Assembly (NCBI GenBank): GCA_035650355.1
Contig: DASRHT010000029.1
Span: 1-64,000, forward strand
DNA from: DASRHT01 sp035650355
GTDB lineage: Bacteria > Chloroflexota > Ktedonobacteria > Ktedonobacterales > Ktedonobacteraceae
DNA length: 64,000 nucleotides
Direction: 5' to 3'
Every line of letters begins with the position of its first letter. The first letter of the stretch is position 1. The notes beneath the pieces are model-generated. The model saw only the letters and a program-made list of their open reading frames with translations. It was not told the origin of the DNA and ran no database searches. Position numbers and translations under genes: made by a program. Positions 16,943 through 25,343 of the stretch are shown here, piece by piece.

Positions 16943-18955
16943 TCAGCTCAGCAGCACCACAACTTCCAATCCTTTCACATCGACGCTCCCTTCGACAGTT
17001 TTCCCATCCAGCAGCGAAGTAAATGTTCCTGCCGGCAGTTTAACCTGTTGCGCCAGCTCGGTATGGTTCAGTAAAAAGAAGAGCTCGCGACCATCGGCTC
17101 GTACACGTTTTGTTGCTTCAATACCTGTGGGCGTTGCCAGCACAGGCGAGATGTGCGCCTGTTGGCAACGCTCACGGAGCAACTTTCCGAGCAGATCGGT
17201 ATTGCCATGCGTTGCCAGGTAGTAAGCATGTCCCTGCCCGAATTGATGGATTGTTAAAGCGGGGCCGTTGGCGTAATAATCGTTGGCGAATACCCCCAGC
17301 GCCTGCGCGCCTTCGAGGTGGACCACTTCTCCCCATAGCGTGCAGGGATAGGTTCCCTGTAACGCGCCCTCTTTAATCACCACCGCGTTGGTCATTTCCT
17401 CCGTCCAGGGATCGAACTCTTCAACATAGATGCCGAGCAGTTGACGCAATTCCGCCGGGTGGCCGCCAAGCATAACATGATCGTTTTCATCGACGATGCC
17501 ACTGAAAAACGTCGTGAGCAGCGTCCCTCCCCGCTCGACGAAGCGTTTGAGGTTCTCTGCCACCCCTGGACGCAGCATATACAGCAAGGGGGCAATAATC
17601 AGGTGGTAGCCGCTCAGGTCGCTATCGGGCGCAGCAATATCAACGGCGACATTCAGTTGATAGAGGGCGCGGTAATAATCGTTAAGCAGTTGCCAGTAGT
17701 TCAGAAGGTTGCTGGGCCCGGGCTGGTATTCAACTGCCCACCAGTTCTGCCAGTCCAGCAGGATCGCAGCCTGCGCTGAGATGCGCGAACCGACGACCTC
17801 AGGCGAAAGCTGCTGCAACTCCGCACCAATTTGCGCTGCCTGCCGAAAAATGCGTCCATGCTCGCTTCCCTCGTGCGAGACGACCGCGCTATGGAATTTC
17901 TCCGCGCCCGCCTGCGATTGGCGCCATTGGAAGTACATCGCGCCATCTGCCCCACGCGCAATTGCCTGCATAGTCTGGAGGCGCAGGCGTCCGGGTCGCT
18001 TGTGCGGATTCTGCGGCTTCCAATTGACCTGGCTCGGACTCTGCTCCATCACCAGGTGCGGCTGCCCTCTTTTGAGCGAGCGCATCACATCTTGCGCAAA
18101 GGCGTTCGACCAGACCGGCGTCGTATTAGATGGGTAGAGATCAAACGAGATGATATCCATGAAGGGAGCCCAGGTGAAGCCATCCACTGGCTTGAAAGCG
18201 ACCATCAAGTTGGTCGTGAGAGGAACATCTGGCGTTACCGAGCGCAGGATCTCCGCTTCATTGCGATAGCAGCCAAGTAAAGAGTCGGACATAAAGCGCC
18301 AGTAGTCGAGCACCTGGCCAGGATTATTTTGCGCAGGCGAGATGCGCGGCGGGAGAATATCCTCCCAGTGGTAGTAGTGCTGGCTCCAGAAGGTCGTTCC
18401 CCAGACCTCGTTCAGCCTTTCGAGCGAGTGATAGCGTTCTTGCAGCCAGGCGCGGAACGCTTCGGCGCAGTTATCGCAGTAACAGCGAGAGGTATGCGCC
18501 CCGTACTCGTTGTTGATATGCCACATCTGCAAGGCCGGATGTGTAGCGTAGCGTTCCGCCAGCCGTTGTACCAGTTCAGCCGCCTTGCGTCGATAATCCG
18601 AGCTATTGGGGCAATAGTGTTGGCGGGAGCCGTGGCTCAGGCGTTTGCCGTCGCGAGTAAGCGGCAGCATCGAGGGGTAGAGCCGACTCATCCAGGTTGG
18701 GGGAGAGGCGGTTGCGGTAGCGAGATCCGCCGCAATGCCATGCTGCGCCAGCATATCCATAATGCGATCTAGCTGCTCAAAATGATAATGGTCGGATTTG
18801 GACTCCAGCATCGCCCAGGAAAATATATTGATCGAGACCATATTGACCTTCGCCAGTTGCATCAGGCGCATATCTTCAAGCCAGACATCCTCCGACCACT
18901 GCTCTGGATTGTAATCACCACCGTAGAGGATCGTCGTGGGGAATGATCGTTCCAT
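16943..18955 (-). CDS. GH42 beta-galactosidase
   Basis: A 670-residue glycoside hydrolase family 42 enzyme. It opens with ILYGGDYNPEQWSEDVW; the acid/base is Glu150 in WHINNEYGAHTSRCYCDNC (the cysteines form the usual zinc site), and the nucleophile is Glu304 in HLVMEQSPSQVNW. The length matches the family (about 650-690) with barrel, trimerisation and C-terminal beta domains. It hydrolyses beta-galactosides. No signal peptide is seen, so it is cytoplasmic and would need an importer not present here. GGAG lies before ATG 18955. Confidence 0.95.
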   Translation of the reverse strand: MERSFPTTILYGGDYNPEQWSEDVWLEDMRLMQLAKVNMVSINIFSWAMLESKSDHYHFEQLDRIMDMLAQHGIAADLATATASPPTWMSRLYPSMLPLTRDGKRLSHGSRQHYCPNSSDYRRKAAELVQRLAERYATHPALQMWHINNEYGAHTSRCYCDNCAEAFRAWLQERYHSLERLNEVWGTTFWSQHYYHWEDILPPRISPAQNNPGQVLDYWRFMSDSLLGCYRNEAEILRSVTPDVPLTTNLMVAFKPVDGFTWAPFMDIISFDLYPSNTTPVWSNAFAQDVMRSLKRGQPHLVMEQSPSQVNWKPQNPHKRPGRLRLQTMQAIARGADGAMYFQWRQSQAGAEKFHSAVVSHEGSEHGRIFRQAAQIGAELQQLSPEVVGSRISAQAAILLDWQNWWAVEYQPGPSNLLNYWQLLNDYYRALYQLNVAVDIAAPDSDLSGYHLIIAPLLYMLRPGVAENLKRFVERGGTLLTTFFSGIVDENDHVMLGGHPAELRQLLGIYVEEFDPWTEEMTNAVVIKEGALQGTYPCTLWGEVVHLEGAQALGVFANDYYANGPALTIHQFGQGHAYYLATHGNTDLLGKLLRERCQQAHISPVLATPTGIEATKRVRADGRELFFLLNHTELAQQVKLPAGTFTSLLDGKTVEGSVDVKGLEVVVLLS

Positions 18956-18976
18956 CTTCTTGCTCCTACCCAGCCG

Positions 18977-19927
18977 TTAGAGCGTATCCCGCAGTGCGTC
19001 TTGCATAGCCCGTTCGACCTCAGCGGAGATGCGCCGGTAAAGTTTCTCTGCCCATTCATCATCCCATGCCCCCTGCTCCTGCAAAATTTGTTGACAACGC
19101 CGCAAAGGGTCAATTTGAGAAGTGGCATGATTCGCATCGTGTACTGGCGAAGGTTCATGTTCTGCATCCGGTTCAGGTGGGCGTGTTACCATCATCTCCA
19201 ACAGAACCGGTCCATGTCCTTCCCGTGCATGCTCCATAGCATCTCTCATGGCGGTGTAAACTGCAACCACATCGGTTCCATCAATGCGTTGGTGCGTCAG
19301 ACCTTCTGGCAGGGCCAGTCCCTGGATGCATGAAGAGGGAGGGGATGCTGTATGGCATTGCAAGCAATCCTGTTCGCAGACCAGCACTGTGGGAAGCTGG
19401 TGCAGAGCGGCAAAGCGTATGCCTTCAAGAAAATCTGGCTCGCCCGTTGCGCCATCGCCACAGTAAGCGACCGTCACAATCGCGGCCTTGCGCAGCTTGC
19501 TGGCGAAAGCAATGCCTGCGGCGTGCAGGATTTGAGTCGCGACAGGAGCAGGACCCGTTACCATATTATGTTTATGGTAGCCCCAGTGCAGTACAGGTTG
19601 CTGCCGCATTTCTCCGTGATGGGCCTGTTGATTGTCTGGAGCGGTGGCCTGGGCTGTTTGCAGATAGGTGCGAAAGACCTCATAGGGGGTCATGCCGATG
19701 GTGAGCACGACGCCCAGATCACGATAATAGGGCAGCGTAAAATCAGTGCCAACCTCAATACAGGCTGCACTTCCTACTTGAGCTGCCTCGTGACCTCGAC
19801 TGCGCGCCAGGAAATCAACGCGTCCCTGCTTATACAATTCCCAGGCGTCATCGTCAACAATGCGCGTCAGGAGCATCCGTGCGTAAAGGTCGCGTATCAA
19901 TGTGGCTGATGGGCTCGCGTTTGTCAT
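18977..19927 (-). CDS. Stand-alone thiamine-diphosphate E1-alpha-like dehydrogenase subunit
   Basis: A 316-residue protein homologous to the alpha subunit of branched-chain/pyruvate dehydrogenase E1: SRGHEAAQVGSAACIEVGTD, the active-site loop with YYRDLG, and the ThDP motif beginning GDGATGEPDFLEG. The motif ends CEQDCLQCHT, where family members usually have E-N-N-G-W; the metal/ThDP-ligating Asn is replaced by Gln-Asp. No beta subunit or E2 adjoins it; the divergent neighbour is a fused E1. It may be a degenerate or regulatory paralog, or use an altered cofactor site. The ribosome site is weak. Confidence 0.82.
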   Translation of the reverse strand: MTNASPSATLIRDLYARMLLTRIVDDDAWELYKQGRVDFLARSRGHEAAQVGSAACIEVGTDFTLPYYRDLGVVLTIGMTPYEVFRTYLQTAQATAPDNQQAHHGEMRQQPVLHWGYHKHNMVTGPAPVATQILHAAGIAFASKLRKAAIVTVAYCGDGATGEPDFLEGIRFAALHQLPTVLVCEQDCLQCHTASPPSSCIQGLALPEGLTHQRIDGTDVVAVYTAMRDAMEHAREGHGPVLLEMMVTRPPEPDAEHEPSPVHDANHATSQIDPLRRCQQILQEQGAWDDEWAEKLYRRISAEVERAMQDALRDTL

Positions 19928-20031
19928 CTATAAAATGTTTCGGACTCGCTTATAGTCATTTTATCGCAAATATTATACGCTGATAGTAGAGGTCGAGGCA
20001 ATAAGAAAGTAATAAAAACCGTGCGCTGGTC

Positions 20032-20138
20032 CAGGGCTTTTCAGTTTTCGTCATGCTCGCAGGGCGAAGCCCTGCGCCCCGAACGGGGCGCGAATCCCGT
20101 TGGCAGGAGCCAGAGGAGAGGAACACTGAAAAGCCCTG
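20032..20138. mobile_element. MITE copy D (no nested hairpin)
   Basis: A 107 bp element with 14-15 bp perfect ends (CCAGGGCTTTTCAGT at 20031-20045 and its complement at 20125-20139). It is flanked by GCGCTGGTC (20023-20031) and GCTCTGGTC (20139-20147), a 9-base near-duplication with one mismatch. Internal palindromes GGGCGAAGCCC and CGCCCCGAACGGGGCG are visible. It is the simple version of copy E at 55627, lacking that copy's central insert. It sits in the divergent promoter region between the two E1 genes. Confidence 0.8.
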
Positions 20139-20268
20139 GCTCTGGTCTTGTGAGCATTGCTTTTCGTGGCCGTGAATTTTATAATGGTCATGACACGTTG
20201 AGAATCGTGTGCAAGAAGCATCGATCAGGCCGAAAACGTCAACGAAGACATATGGAGGCAACCGCAGA

Positions 20269-22368
20269 ATGACAGTAAATATTAGAGAAACAGGAACCGG
20301 GACGACTGCGAAGCCGCTCGATATCATCGCCCTCTACCGTACGATGGTAACGGCCAGGGTAACCAACGACCTGTTGAAAACTCGTAAGACGCAAGGGAAA
20401 TATCCTTTCTATATTGGCTGTGCCGGCCATGAGACGATGGCGGCAGTTGTAGCAGCTCTCGATAGCAATGATTGGCTCGCGCTGTATTATCGGGATCTCG
20501 CCGCGTGGTTACAGCGCACGGGCGATATCTATGGACCCATTCGCGAAGCATACTCGCGTGCCACCGGCCCGATGTGCTCAGGCCGTAATATGCCCTCTCA
20601 CTATAGCAGTAAACGTCACCGCATTTTACCAGGCGTGAGCGAAGTCGCTGGCCTGGCGCCCTTCGCTGGCGGCATTGGTTTCTCTCTGCAATGGCACCAG
20701 AGCCAGGAACTGATCATGGCCGCAACAGGAGATGGCGGAGCCGCGACCAATGACTTCAATGTGCTATTCCGCCAGGCCGCAGTTCACCGCCTGCCCATTC
20801 TCATGGTGATAGAAGATAATGGTTGGGCCATTACCACGGCTTCTCCCGTTCAATGGGCGGGTTCGCTGGTCGAGATGGCGCGGGGCGGCGGCGTATATGC
20901 CGAAGAGGTTGATGGTACGGATGCGATGGCAACATATGAGGCTACATCTCGTCTGGTAGAGCATATCCGTTCGGGCCAGGGTCCTGTTTTAATGCATCTG
21001 CGCCTGGGATTGCTCGACCCACATTCCAGCAGTACCGATATCAAATCATACCGCAAAAAAGAAGAGATTGAGCTGACGACTGCGACAAAAGATCCGGTGA
21101 AAAATTTTGGGCGCTGGCTGGTTGAACATAACCACTTGAAAGAAAATGATATAGAACGCATGCGCAAAGAGATCCGGGCTGAACTGGAGCGGGCCGAGCG
21201 CGAGATTCTCCAGGAGCCGGAGCCGACCGCTGATCGGGTGATGAAGCATGTGATCTCTATCCCCGAGTGGCGCGAAAACACACCTCGCGGTACCAAACGC
21301 CCACTGACTATGCTAGGTGCGATCAACGAAGGGTTGGCGGAACTGGCGCGGCGCGATCCCGATTTCTTTGTCTATGGAGAAGACGTGGGTAGCCCCAAAG
21401 GTGGCGTGTTTGGAGCTACCGCGGCTCTAGTCTCGCAATTTCCTGGCCGGGCCATCAGCAGTCCTTTGAATGAACAGGTGATTGTGGGCATTGCCGCCGG
21501 CGCTGGTATGCACGATGGCAAGGCTCGCTGCGCCGAGATCCAGTTTGTCGATTATCATCAGTCCGCGACCCAGACGATCCGCCTGGCCGCCCGCACCTCC
21601 TATCAAAGTTGTGGTGACTGGTATGCGCCGTTGCTGCTGCGCACTAAGTCCGGCAGCGGTGGTGGTGGCCCCATTTCCAGCAGCTCAGCCGGTGGCGGCG
21701 CCTATGGTCACTCAAACGCGGGCGAGCAGTGGTTTACCGATATTCCTGGCATGATCACCATTTGTCCCGCCACGCCATTTGACGCCAAAGGTCTCCTGTT
21801 AGAAGCGGCGCGGGCGCAATCGCCGGTTGCCTATCTTGAGCGCGGTCGCCTCTATCGTTCGGAGCCGCCAAAAGATGATGAGGGCAATATTATCGAAGCT
21901 ATCGCGGACCTCTGGAATGTGCCCGATGGTTACTACACTCTCCCCATTGGCAAGGCTCGTACTTTTCGCATTGGCGACGCTCCTATGACCAGTGTGGCGA
22001 TTATTGCCTGGGGAACAATGGTGCTGGAAGCCTGCACGGCTGCCGCTAATATAGCGAAGCGTGAAGGGGTTGCCATTGAGGTGGTAGACCTGCGCACCCT
22101 GGAGCCTTTTGATGAAGAGACCATTGCGACAGCCGTCAAAGCGGCCAATCGCGTGATCGTAGCAACGGAAGAAGCCGACCTGGGCAGTTTCGGACGCCAT
22201 ATCCATTCGTGGATCGTCGAACACTGCTTCTATGATCTGGATAGCACCCCCGCCTTCATCTCGGCTATCAAAGCTCCGGCAGCTCCCTACAATGCGCCTG
22301 AGGAGACCGCCTTCTATCCAACTGCCACGACCATCGAAAAGAAGATAGAGGACCTGCTAGCCGAATAA
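20269..22368 (+). CDS. Fused E1 alpha-beta 2-oxoacid dehydrogenase
   Basis: A 699-residue fusion. Residues ~1-345 form the alpha part: FYIGCAGHETMAA, a YYRDLAAWLQ loop, and a complete ThDP motif GDGGAATND...EDNGWAITTASP. Residues ~355-699 form the beta part: GEDVGSPKGGVFGATAAL, SPLNEQVIVGIAAGAGMHDG, EIQFVDY, and a C-terminal transketolase domain with VVDLRTLEPFDEETI. It decarboxylates a 2-oxoacid (branched-chain type most likely) and passes the acyl group to an E2 not found here. TATGGAGG before ATG 20269 sets the start. A clear terminator follows. Confidence 0.92.
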   Translation: MTVNIRETGTGTTAKPLDIIALYRTMVTARVTNDLLKTRKTQGKYPFYIGCAGHETMAAVVAALDSNDWLALYYRDLAAWLQRTGDIYGPIREAYSRATGPMCSGRNMPSHYSSKRHRILPGVSEVAGLAPFAGGIGFSLQWHQSQELIMAATGDGGAATNDFNVLFRQAAVHRLPILMVIEDNGWAITTASPVQWAGSLVEMARGGGVYAEEVDGTDAMATYEATSRLVEHIRSGQGPVLMHLRLGLLDPHSSSTDIKSYRKKEEIELTTATKDPVKNFGRWLVEHNHLKENDIERMRKEIRAELERAEREILQEPEPTADRVMKHVISIPEWRENTPRGTKRPLTMLGAINEGLAELARRDPDFFVYGEDVGSPKGGVFGATAALVSQFPGRAISSPLNEQVIVGIAAGAGMHDGKARCAEIQFVDYHQSATQTIRLAARTSYQSCGDWYAPLLLRTKSGSGGGGPISSSSAGGGAYGHSNAGEQWFTDIPGMITICPATPFDAKGLLLEAARAQSPVAYLERGRLYRSEPPKDDEGNIIEAIADLWNVPDGYYTLPIGKARTFRIGDAPMTSVAIIAWGTMVLEACTAAANIAKREGVAIEVVDLRTLEPFDEETIATAVKAANRVIVATEEADLGSFGRHIHSWIVEHCFYDLDSTPAFISAIKAPAAPYNAPEETAFYPTATTIEKKIEDLLAE

Positions 22369-22393
22369 ACACCTTTGCAGCTTTCATAAAAAA

Positions 22394-22431
22394 GGGAATG
22401 GTATAAAAACATAAACATGCCATTCCTTTTT
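22394..22431 (+). terminator. Intrinsic terminator of the fused E1 gene
   Basis: GGAATGG (22395-22401), AT-rich loop, CCATTCC (22420-22426), then TTTTT (22427-22431). It lies 26 bases after the stop codon. Confidence 0.8.
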
Positions 22432-22477
22432 GCTTGGGACACCTGCATTATCTGCGGGAACGCCTGGTTTGCTGAAA

Positions 22478-22496
22478 CATTTCATCCACTGAAATG
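22478..22496. repeat. Small hairpin at the left edge of the RAYT repeat cluster
   Basis: CATTTCA (22478-22484), loop TCCAC, TGAAATG (22490-22496). It may be part of the RAYT-associated region. Confidence 0.35.
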
Positions 22497-22523
22497 CTTT
22501 ATTTGCCGCCACACATTGTGCAG

Positions 22524-22780
22524 ACCAGATTTACGCGTTCGGTTGATCGGGCGTTGGTCCCTCACTGCGTCCTCCATCAGGCTGTAGCGACCAGGTTTAC
22601 CGCGTCCGGTTTACCGCAACAACATACAAATACCTGCAAATACAAGCTTAATTCAATTGATTCAAACCAGCTATATGTACGGATTTTCTTTATTTGAATG
22701 GTCTGGCGGTAAACCGGACGCGGTAAACCTGGTCGCTACAACTATGCGGTTGGCGGTAAACCTGGTCGATACAACCATGC
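22524..22780. repeat. RAYT-associated repeat cluster (34 bp inverted repeat plus direct copy)
   Basis: Positions 22584-22617 and 22706-22739 are exact 34 bp inverted repeats separated by 88 bases; the core reads GGTTTACCGCGTCCGG on the first arm. A 28 bp unit at 22720-22747 recurs directly at 22753-22780 with two mismatches. A degraded fourth unit starts near 22524 (GACCAGATTTACGCG). It lies immediately downstream of the RAYT gene, where REP-type substrates of such enzymes are usually found. Confidence 0.8.
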
Positions 22781-22791
22781 GCGCACTAACG

Positions 22792-23355
22792 TTATTTATA
22801 AAGTGTATCTTGCGCCCAACGAGCGGGATTGGTCTCGATGTAGGCGCGGATGCGGTCTAGCTCTTGCTGGTTGCGAATAATATGCTCATAATAACGAGCC
22901 TGCCAGGCGAATGTAGGGTTGCCCGCCCTACGGATGAGGTATGTTGCTGCACCCTTGAAAGTACGAACAACTTCTCCTAAGCTAGAGCTTGGAACAGGAT
23001 GGTCGCTCCTTTTCGTTTGTATAGATGCTTGCAATCTTTCAGGAGCACTTCCACTATCAGGATCTTGTCGGAGAAATGAGGTTTGAGCATCGGCAAGAAT
23101 AATGATTCCGTGAACGTGATTCGGCATCACGACAAACGCATCGAGTTGTACGAACGAGAAACGCTCCGCTAACGTAGTCCATGTTTTTTGCGCCAGCTCG
23201 CCACTAGCATTTAAACACATTTTATCATCAACAACATCACCAAATGCCACTTTTCTTTCCAGCGTACAGATGGTGATGAAGTACCATCCAGGCTGGGCAT
23301 AATCGTAATGGCGCAGACGAATGGAATGATGCTGTGTTGCTTGGTTGTGGGACAT
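22792..23355 (-). CDS. REP-associated tyrosine transposase (RAYT, Y1/HUH)
   Basis: A 187-residue Y1-transposase-like protein of the IS200-related RAYT group: HSIRLRHYDYAQPGWYFITI, LDAFVVMPNHVHGIIIL with the HUH motif HVH, and the catalytic Tyr region ARYYEHIIRNQQELDRI followed by YIETNPARW. RAYTs are single-copy housekeeping-like transposases that act on REP palindromes. ATG 23355 follows GGAGGAG. The loop between the HUH and Tyr parts is polar and variable. The neighbouring 34 bp inverted repeats are its likely substrate. Confidence 0.9.
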   Translation of the reverse strand: MSHNQATQHHSIRLRHYDYAQPGWYFITICTLERKVAFGDVVDDKMCLNASGELAQKTWTTLAERFSFVQLDAFVVMPNHVHGIIILADAQTSFLRQDPDSGSAPERLQASIQTKRSDHPVPSSSLGEVVRTFKGAATYLIRRAGNPTFAWQARYYEHIIRNQQELDRIRAYIETNPARWAQDTLYK

Positions 23356-23607
23356 AAACTCCTCCACTACGTATCTTCCCAAAACTATCATCAGAGAGGT
23401 TGTCATTGTAAGATCCAAACCCATCTATAAGTTTAACGCACGAAAGATGTGAAAGGAACATTGTGTGTTGCCAGTACAAATAGCTCGTCAAAATCTAGGA
23501 GATTCCGCTTATGGACTGGAAAACAGAGAAGCCTTGAAAGAGGCTAACAAAAACGCTGTACTTTTGACGAAAACCAATTTATAATTAGGCGCAGGAGGGA
23601 GGAAGTT

Positions 23608-23931
23608 ATGAGTGCGGAACTAAGACATCTACGAGACCGGCTAGCAGTACAAGAACGGTTAACAACGTCGCTCTCTGGCAGCGTTGAGGAGATAGCAAGC
23701 CAATTACAGGAAATTACGGCTACAATGGCAACCAGGGAAGATATCAAGCAGTTTTCAGCAAGCGTTGATGACCGTTTCAATCGGCTTTCAGCAAGCGTTG
23801 ATCAACGGTTTGAACATGTGTATGGAGAACTGGCTGATATTAAATCTGACACTGTAGAGATTAGAAACATTCTTGCAACGCTCGTAGAAAAACTCAACTC
23901 TTTACAAGATGGTATCCAGGAAAACAAATAA
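23608..23931 (+). CDS. Small coiled-coil protein
   Basis: A 107-residue, almost entirely helical protein with heptad pattern and an internal duplication: FSASVDDRFNRL then LSASVDQRFEHV (about residues 49-72). No membrane segment or catalytic motif is seen. It resembles short coiled-coil proteins often found next to mobile or restriction-type genes, but no partner is evident; the nearest gene is the RAYT. GGAGGGAGGAAG gives a strong ribosome site. Confidence 0.7.
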   Translation: MSAELRHLRDRLAVQERLTTSLSGSVEEIASQLQEITATMATREDIKQFSASVDDRFNRLSASVDQRFEHVYGELADIKSDTVEIRNILATLVEKLNSLQDGIQENK

Positions 23932-23982
23932 ACCTAAGTCTCAAGCTGAGCTACAGACTGTGACATGCTTCGGTTAGTGCTG

Positions 23983-23991
23983 TGTTATAAT
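23983..23991 (+). promoter_or_regulatory. Extended -10 promoter of the zinc-ribbon gene
   Basis: TGT followed by TATAAT (23986-23991) gives the TGnTATAAT extended -10, about 58 bases before the start codon. A GTGACA at 23960-23965 is 20 bases upstream, too far for a standard -35. Confidence 0.55.
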
Positions 23992-24048
23992 ACGTTTATA
24001 TAGAATAGGTTGGTATTAGTAGTAACTTACGAGGGGGAATGAATATTC

Positions 24049-24939
24049 ATGACGACCTGTACTTCCTGCGGTGGCGATGTCACCGGTAAAAAGTTTTGTC
24101 CCGAGTGCGGCACAGCGGTTCAGCCTGCTAATGGCTCGGCGTCAACCAGCAACTGCCCTCGTTGTAATGGAGAAGTGAGGGTTGGAGCAGCGTTTTGCAT
24201 GCATTGTGGGTCGGCATTAAATGCGCCTGCCCAGACGACGTATGCGGCTCCCCCACCCCCGCCGATGCGTCCATGTCCGGCCTGTCATGTACAGGTTCCC
24301 CCGGAAAGCGCCTTTTGTACCAGTTGTGGTCACAACATGAATGCCCCGGTAACGGCTGCTCCATCGACAGCGTTCTGTACCAACTGTGGCAGGCAAAATG
24401 GTCCTGGAGTGCGTTTCTGTGGTGGTTGCGGCTCCCCCATTGGCGCACCTGCCCCACAATCAGGCTCTATGATGCCCGGTCAGTACCCTCCACAACCGCA
24501 ATATCCACAGCAGTACGGCCAGGCTCAGTATCCGCAACAATACGCACAGGGAGGCTATCAACCACAACCGATGGTAGGCCAGCAGCCGATGGTGTTGCGT
24601 TGCCCAACCTGTATGGCGCAGGCCCCAATGGGGACGCCTCAGTGCGTGAGCTGCCGAACCAGCCTTGCGGGCATTGTCCCCACTCCCGCCAATATGCCCA
24701 TGCAGGGCCAGCAGGGCGGGATCGGCGGATTTTTGCAGGGGGATGGCGGCAAATATGCAATGGGCGCGCTTGGTGGAGTTGTTGCTCTCGGTGGAGCAGA
24801 AATGCTCTTGCATGGGCTGGAAAATTCGGTCGAGAATCGGGTGGAGGGCGATCTTGGCTATCCCCGGCGGCACCATCATCGTGACGAAGGTTTGCTTGGC
24901 GGCCTGGGAGAACTGGCAAACGATATTGGGCTGCTCTAA
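24049..24939 (+). CDS. Multi-zinc-ribbon protein with Pro/Gln-rich linker
   Basis: A 296-residue protein with five C-x2-C...C-x2-C zinc ribbons: CTSC/CPEC, CPRC/CMHC, CPAC/CTSC, CTNC/CGGC (all within ~1-135) and CPTC/CVSC (~185-205). The fourth and fifth are separated by a YPQQYGQ-type linker. The C-terminal ~75 residues hold a Gly-rich hydrophobic stretch (YAMGALGGVVALGG) and a His-rich segment (RRHHHRDE). Such double-zinc-ribbon arrays bind proteins or nucleic acids; function is unknown. GAGGGGG precedes the ATG. Confidence 0.8.
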   Translation: MTTCTSCGGDVTGKKFCPECGTAVQPANGSASTSNCPRCNGEVRVGAAFCMHCGSALNAPAQTTYAAPPPPPMRPCPACHVQVPPESAFCTSCGHNMNAPVTAAPSTAFCTNCGRQNGPGVRFCGGCGSPIGAPAPQSGSMMPGQYPPQPQYPQQYGQAQYPQQYAQGGYQPQPMVGQQPMVLRCPTCMAQAPMGTPQCVSCRTSLAGIVPTPANMPMQGQQGGIGGFLQGDGGKYAMGALGGVVALGGAEMLLHGLENSVENRVEGDLGYPRRHHHRDEGLLGGLGELANDIGLL

Positions 24940-25343
24940 AAAATTTAGCAATGCCATGCCAGAAATGCCGGGGGACGCTGCACTCCGTCCCCTGGCTGGT
25001 TTATCTCCAGCACTGCATAAGTGTTGTCTGTCCGCTCTCTTTTCTTCCTATTTTTCTGGTATTCAGTTGCGACACTCGGTAAAACCGTCTATAATACTGC
25101 ATGGCAAACCATTTTTCTCATAGGTCGCATGGCCATGCTCTTATGTAGATAGTTATACTGGCTTGTAAACAATGGCTAAAAGGGGAATAGGGGCATTTTT
25201 TCAGAGCAGATACGCACGAAATATTGCCTATTGCAGTATCCTCAAGCGGATCGAGGTAGCCACAGGCTCCCACTTTTCCCCTTGAGGAGAAGTATAGCAT
25301 CAAAGCAGAAGATGTCAAATGGAAATGCACCAGGATTTATTGA
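24940..25343. other. Intergenic region before the M16 peptidase
   Basis: About 400 bases with no supportable gene. A hairpin GGGGACG (24971-24977) with CGTCCCC (24986-24992) follows the zinc-ribbon gene and may terminate it. CCTCAAG (25240-25246) and CTTGAGG (25281-25287) form a further dyad ahead of the peptidase gene. Confidence 0.4.

Noticed and set aside
22494..22860. Two 67-codon frames near the RAYT gene
   Set aside because: They run through the 34 bp inverted repeats and carry no protein-like composition.
25118..25330. A 70-codon minus-strand frame ahead of the M16 gene
   Set aside because: No ribosome site, no domain pattern; it covers the expected promoter region of the peptidase gene.
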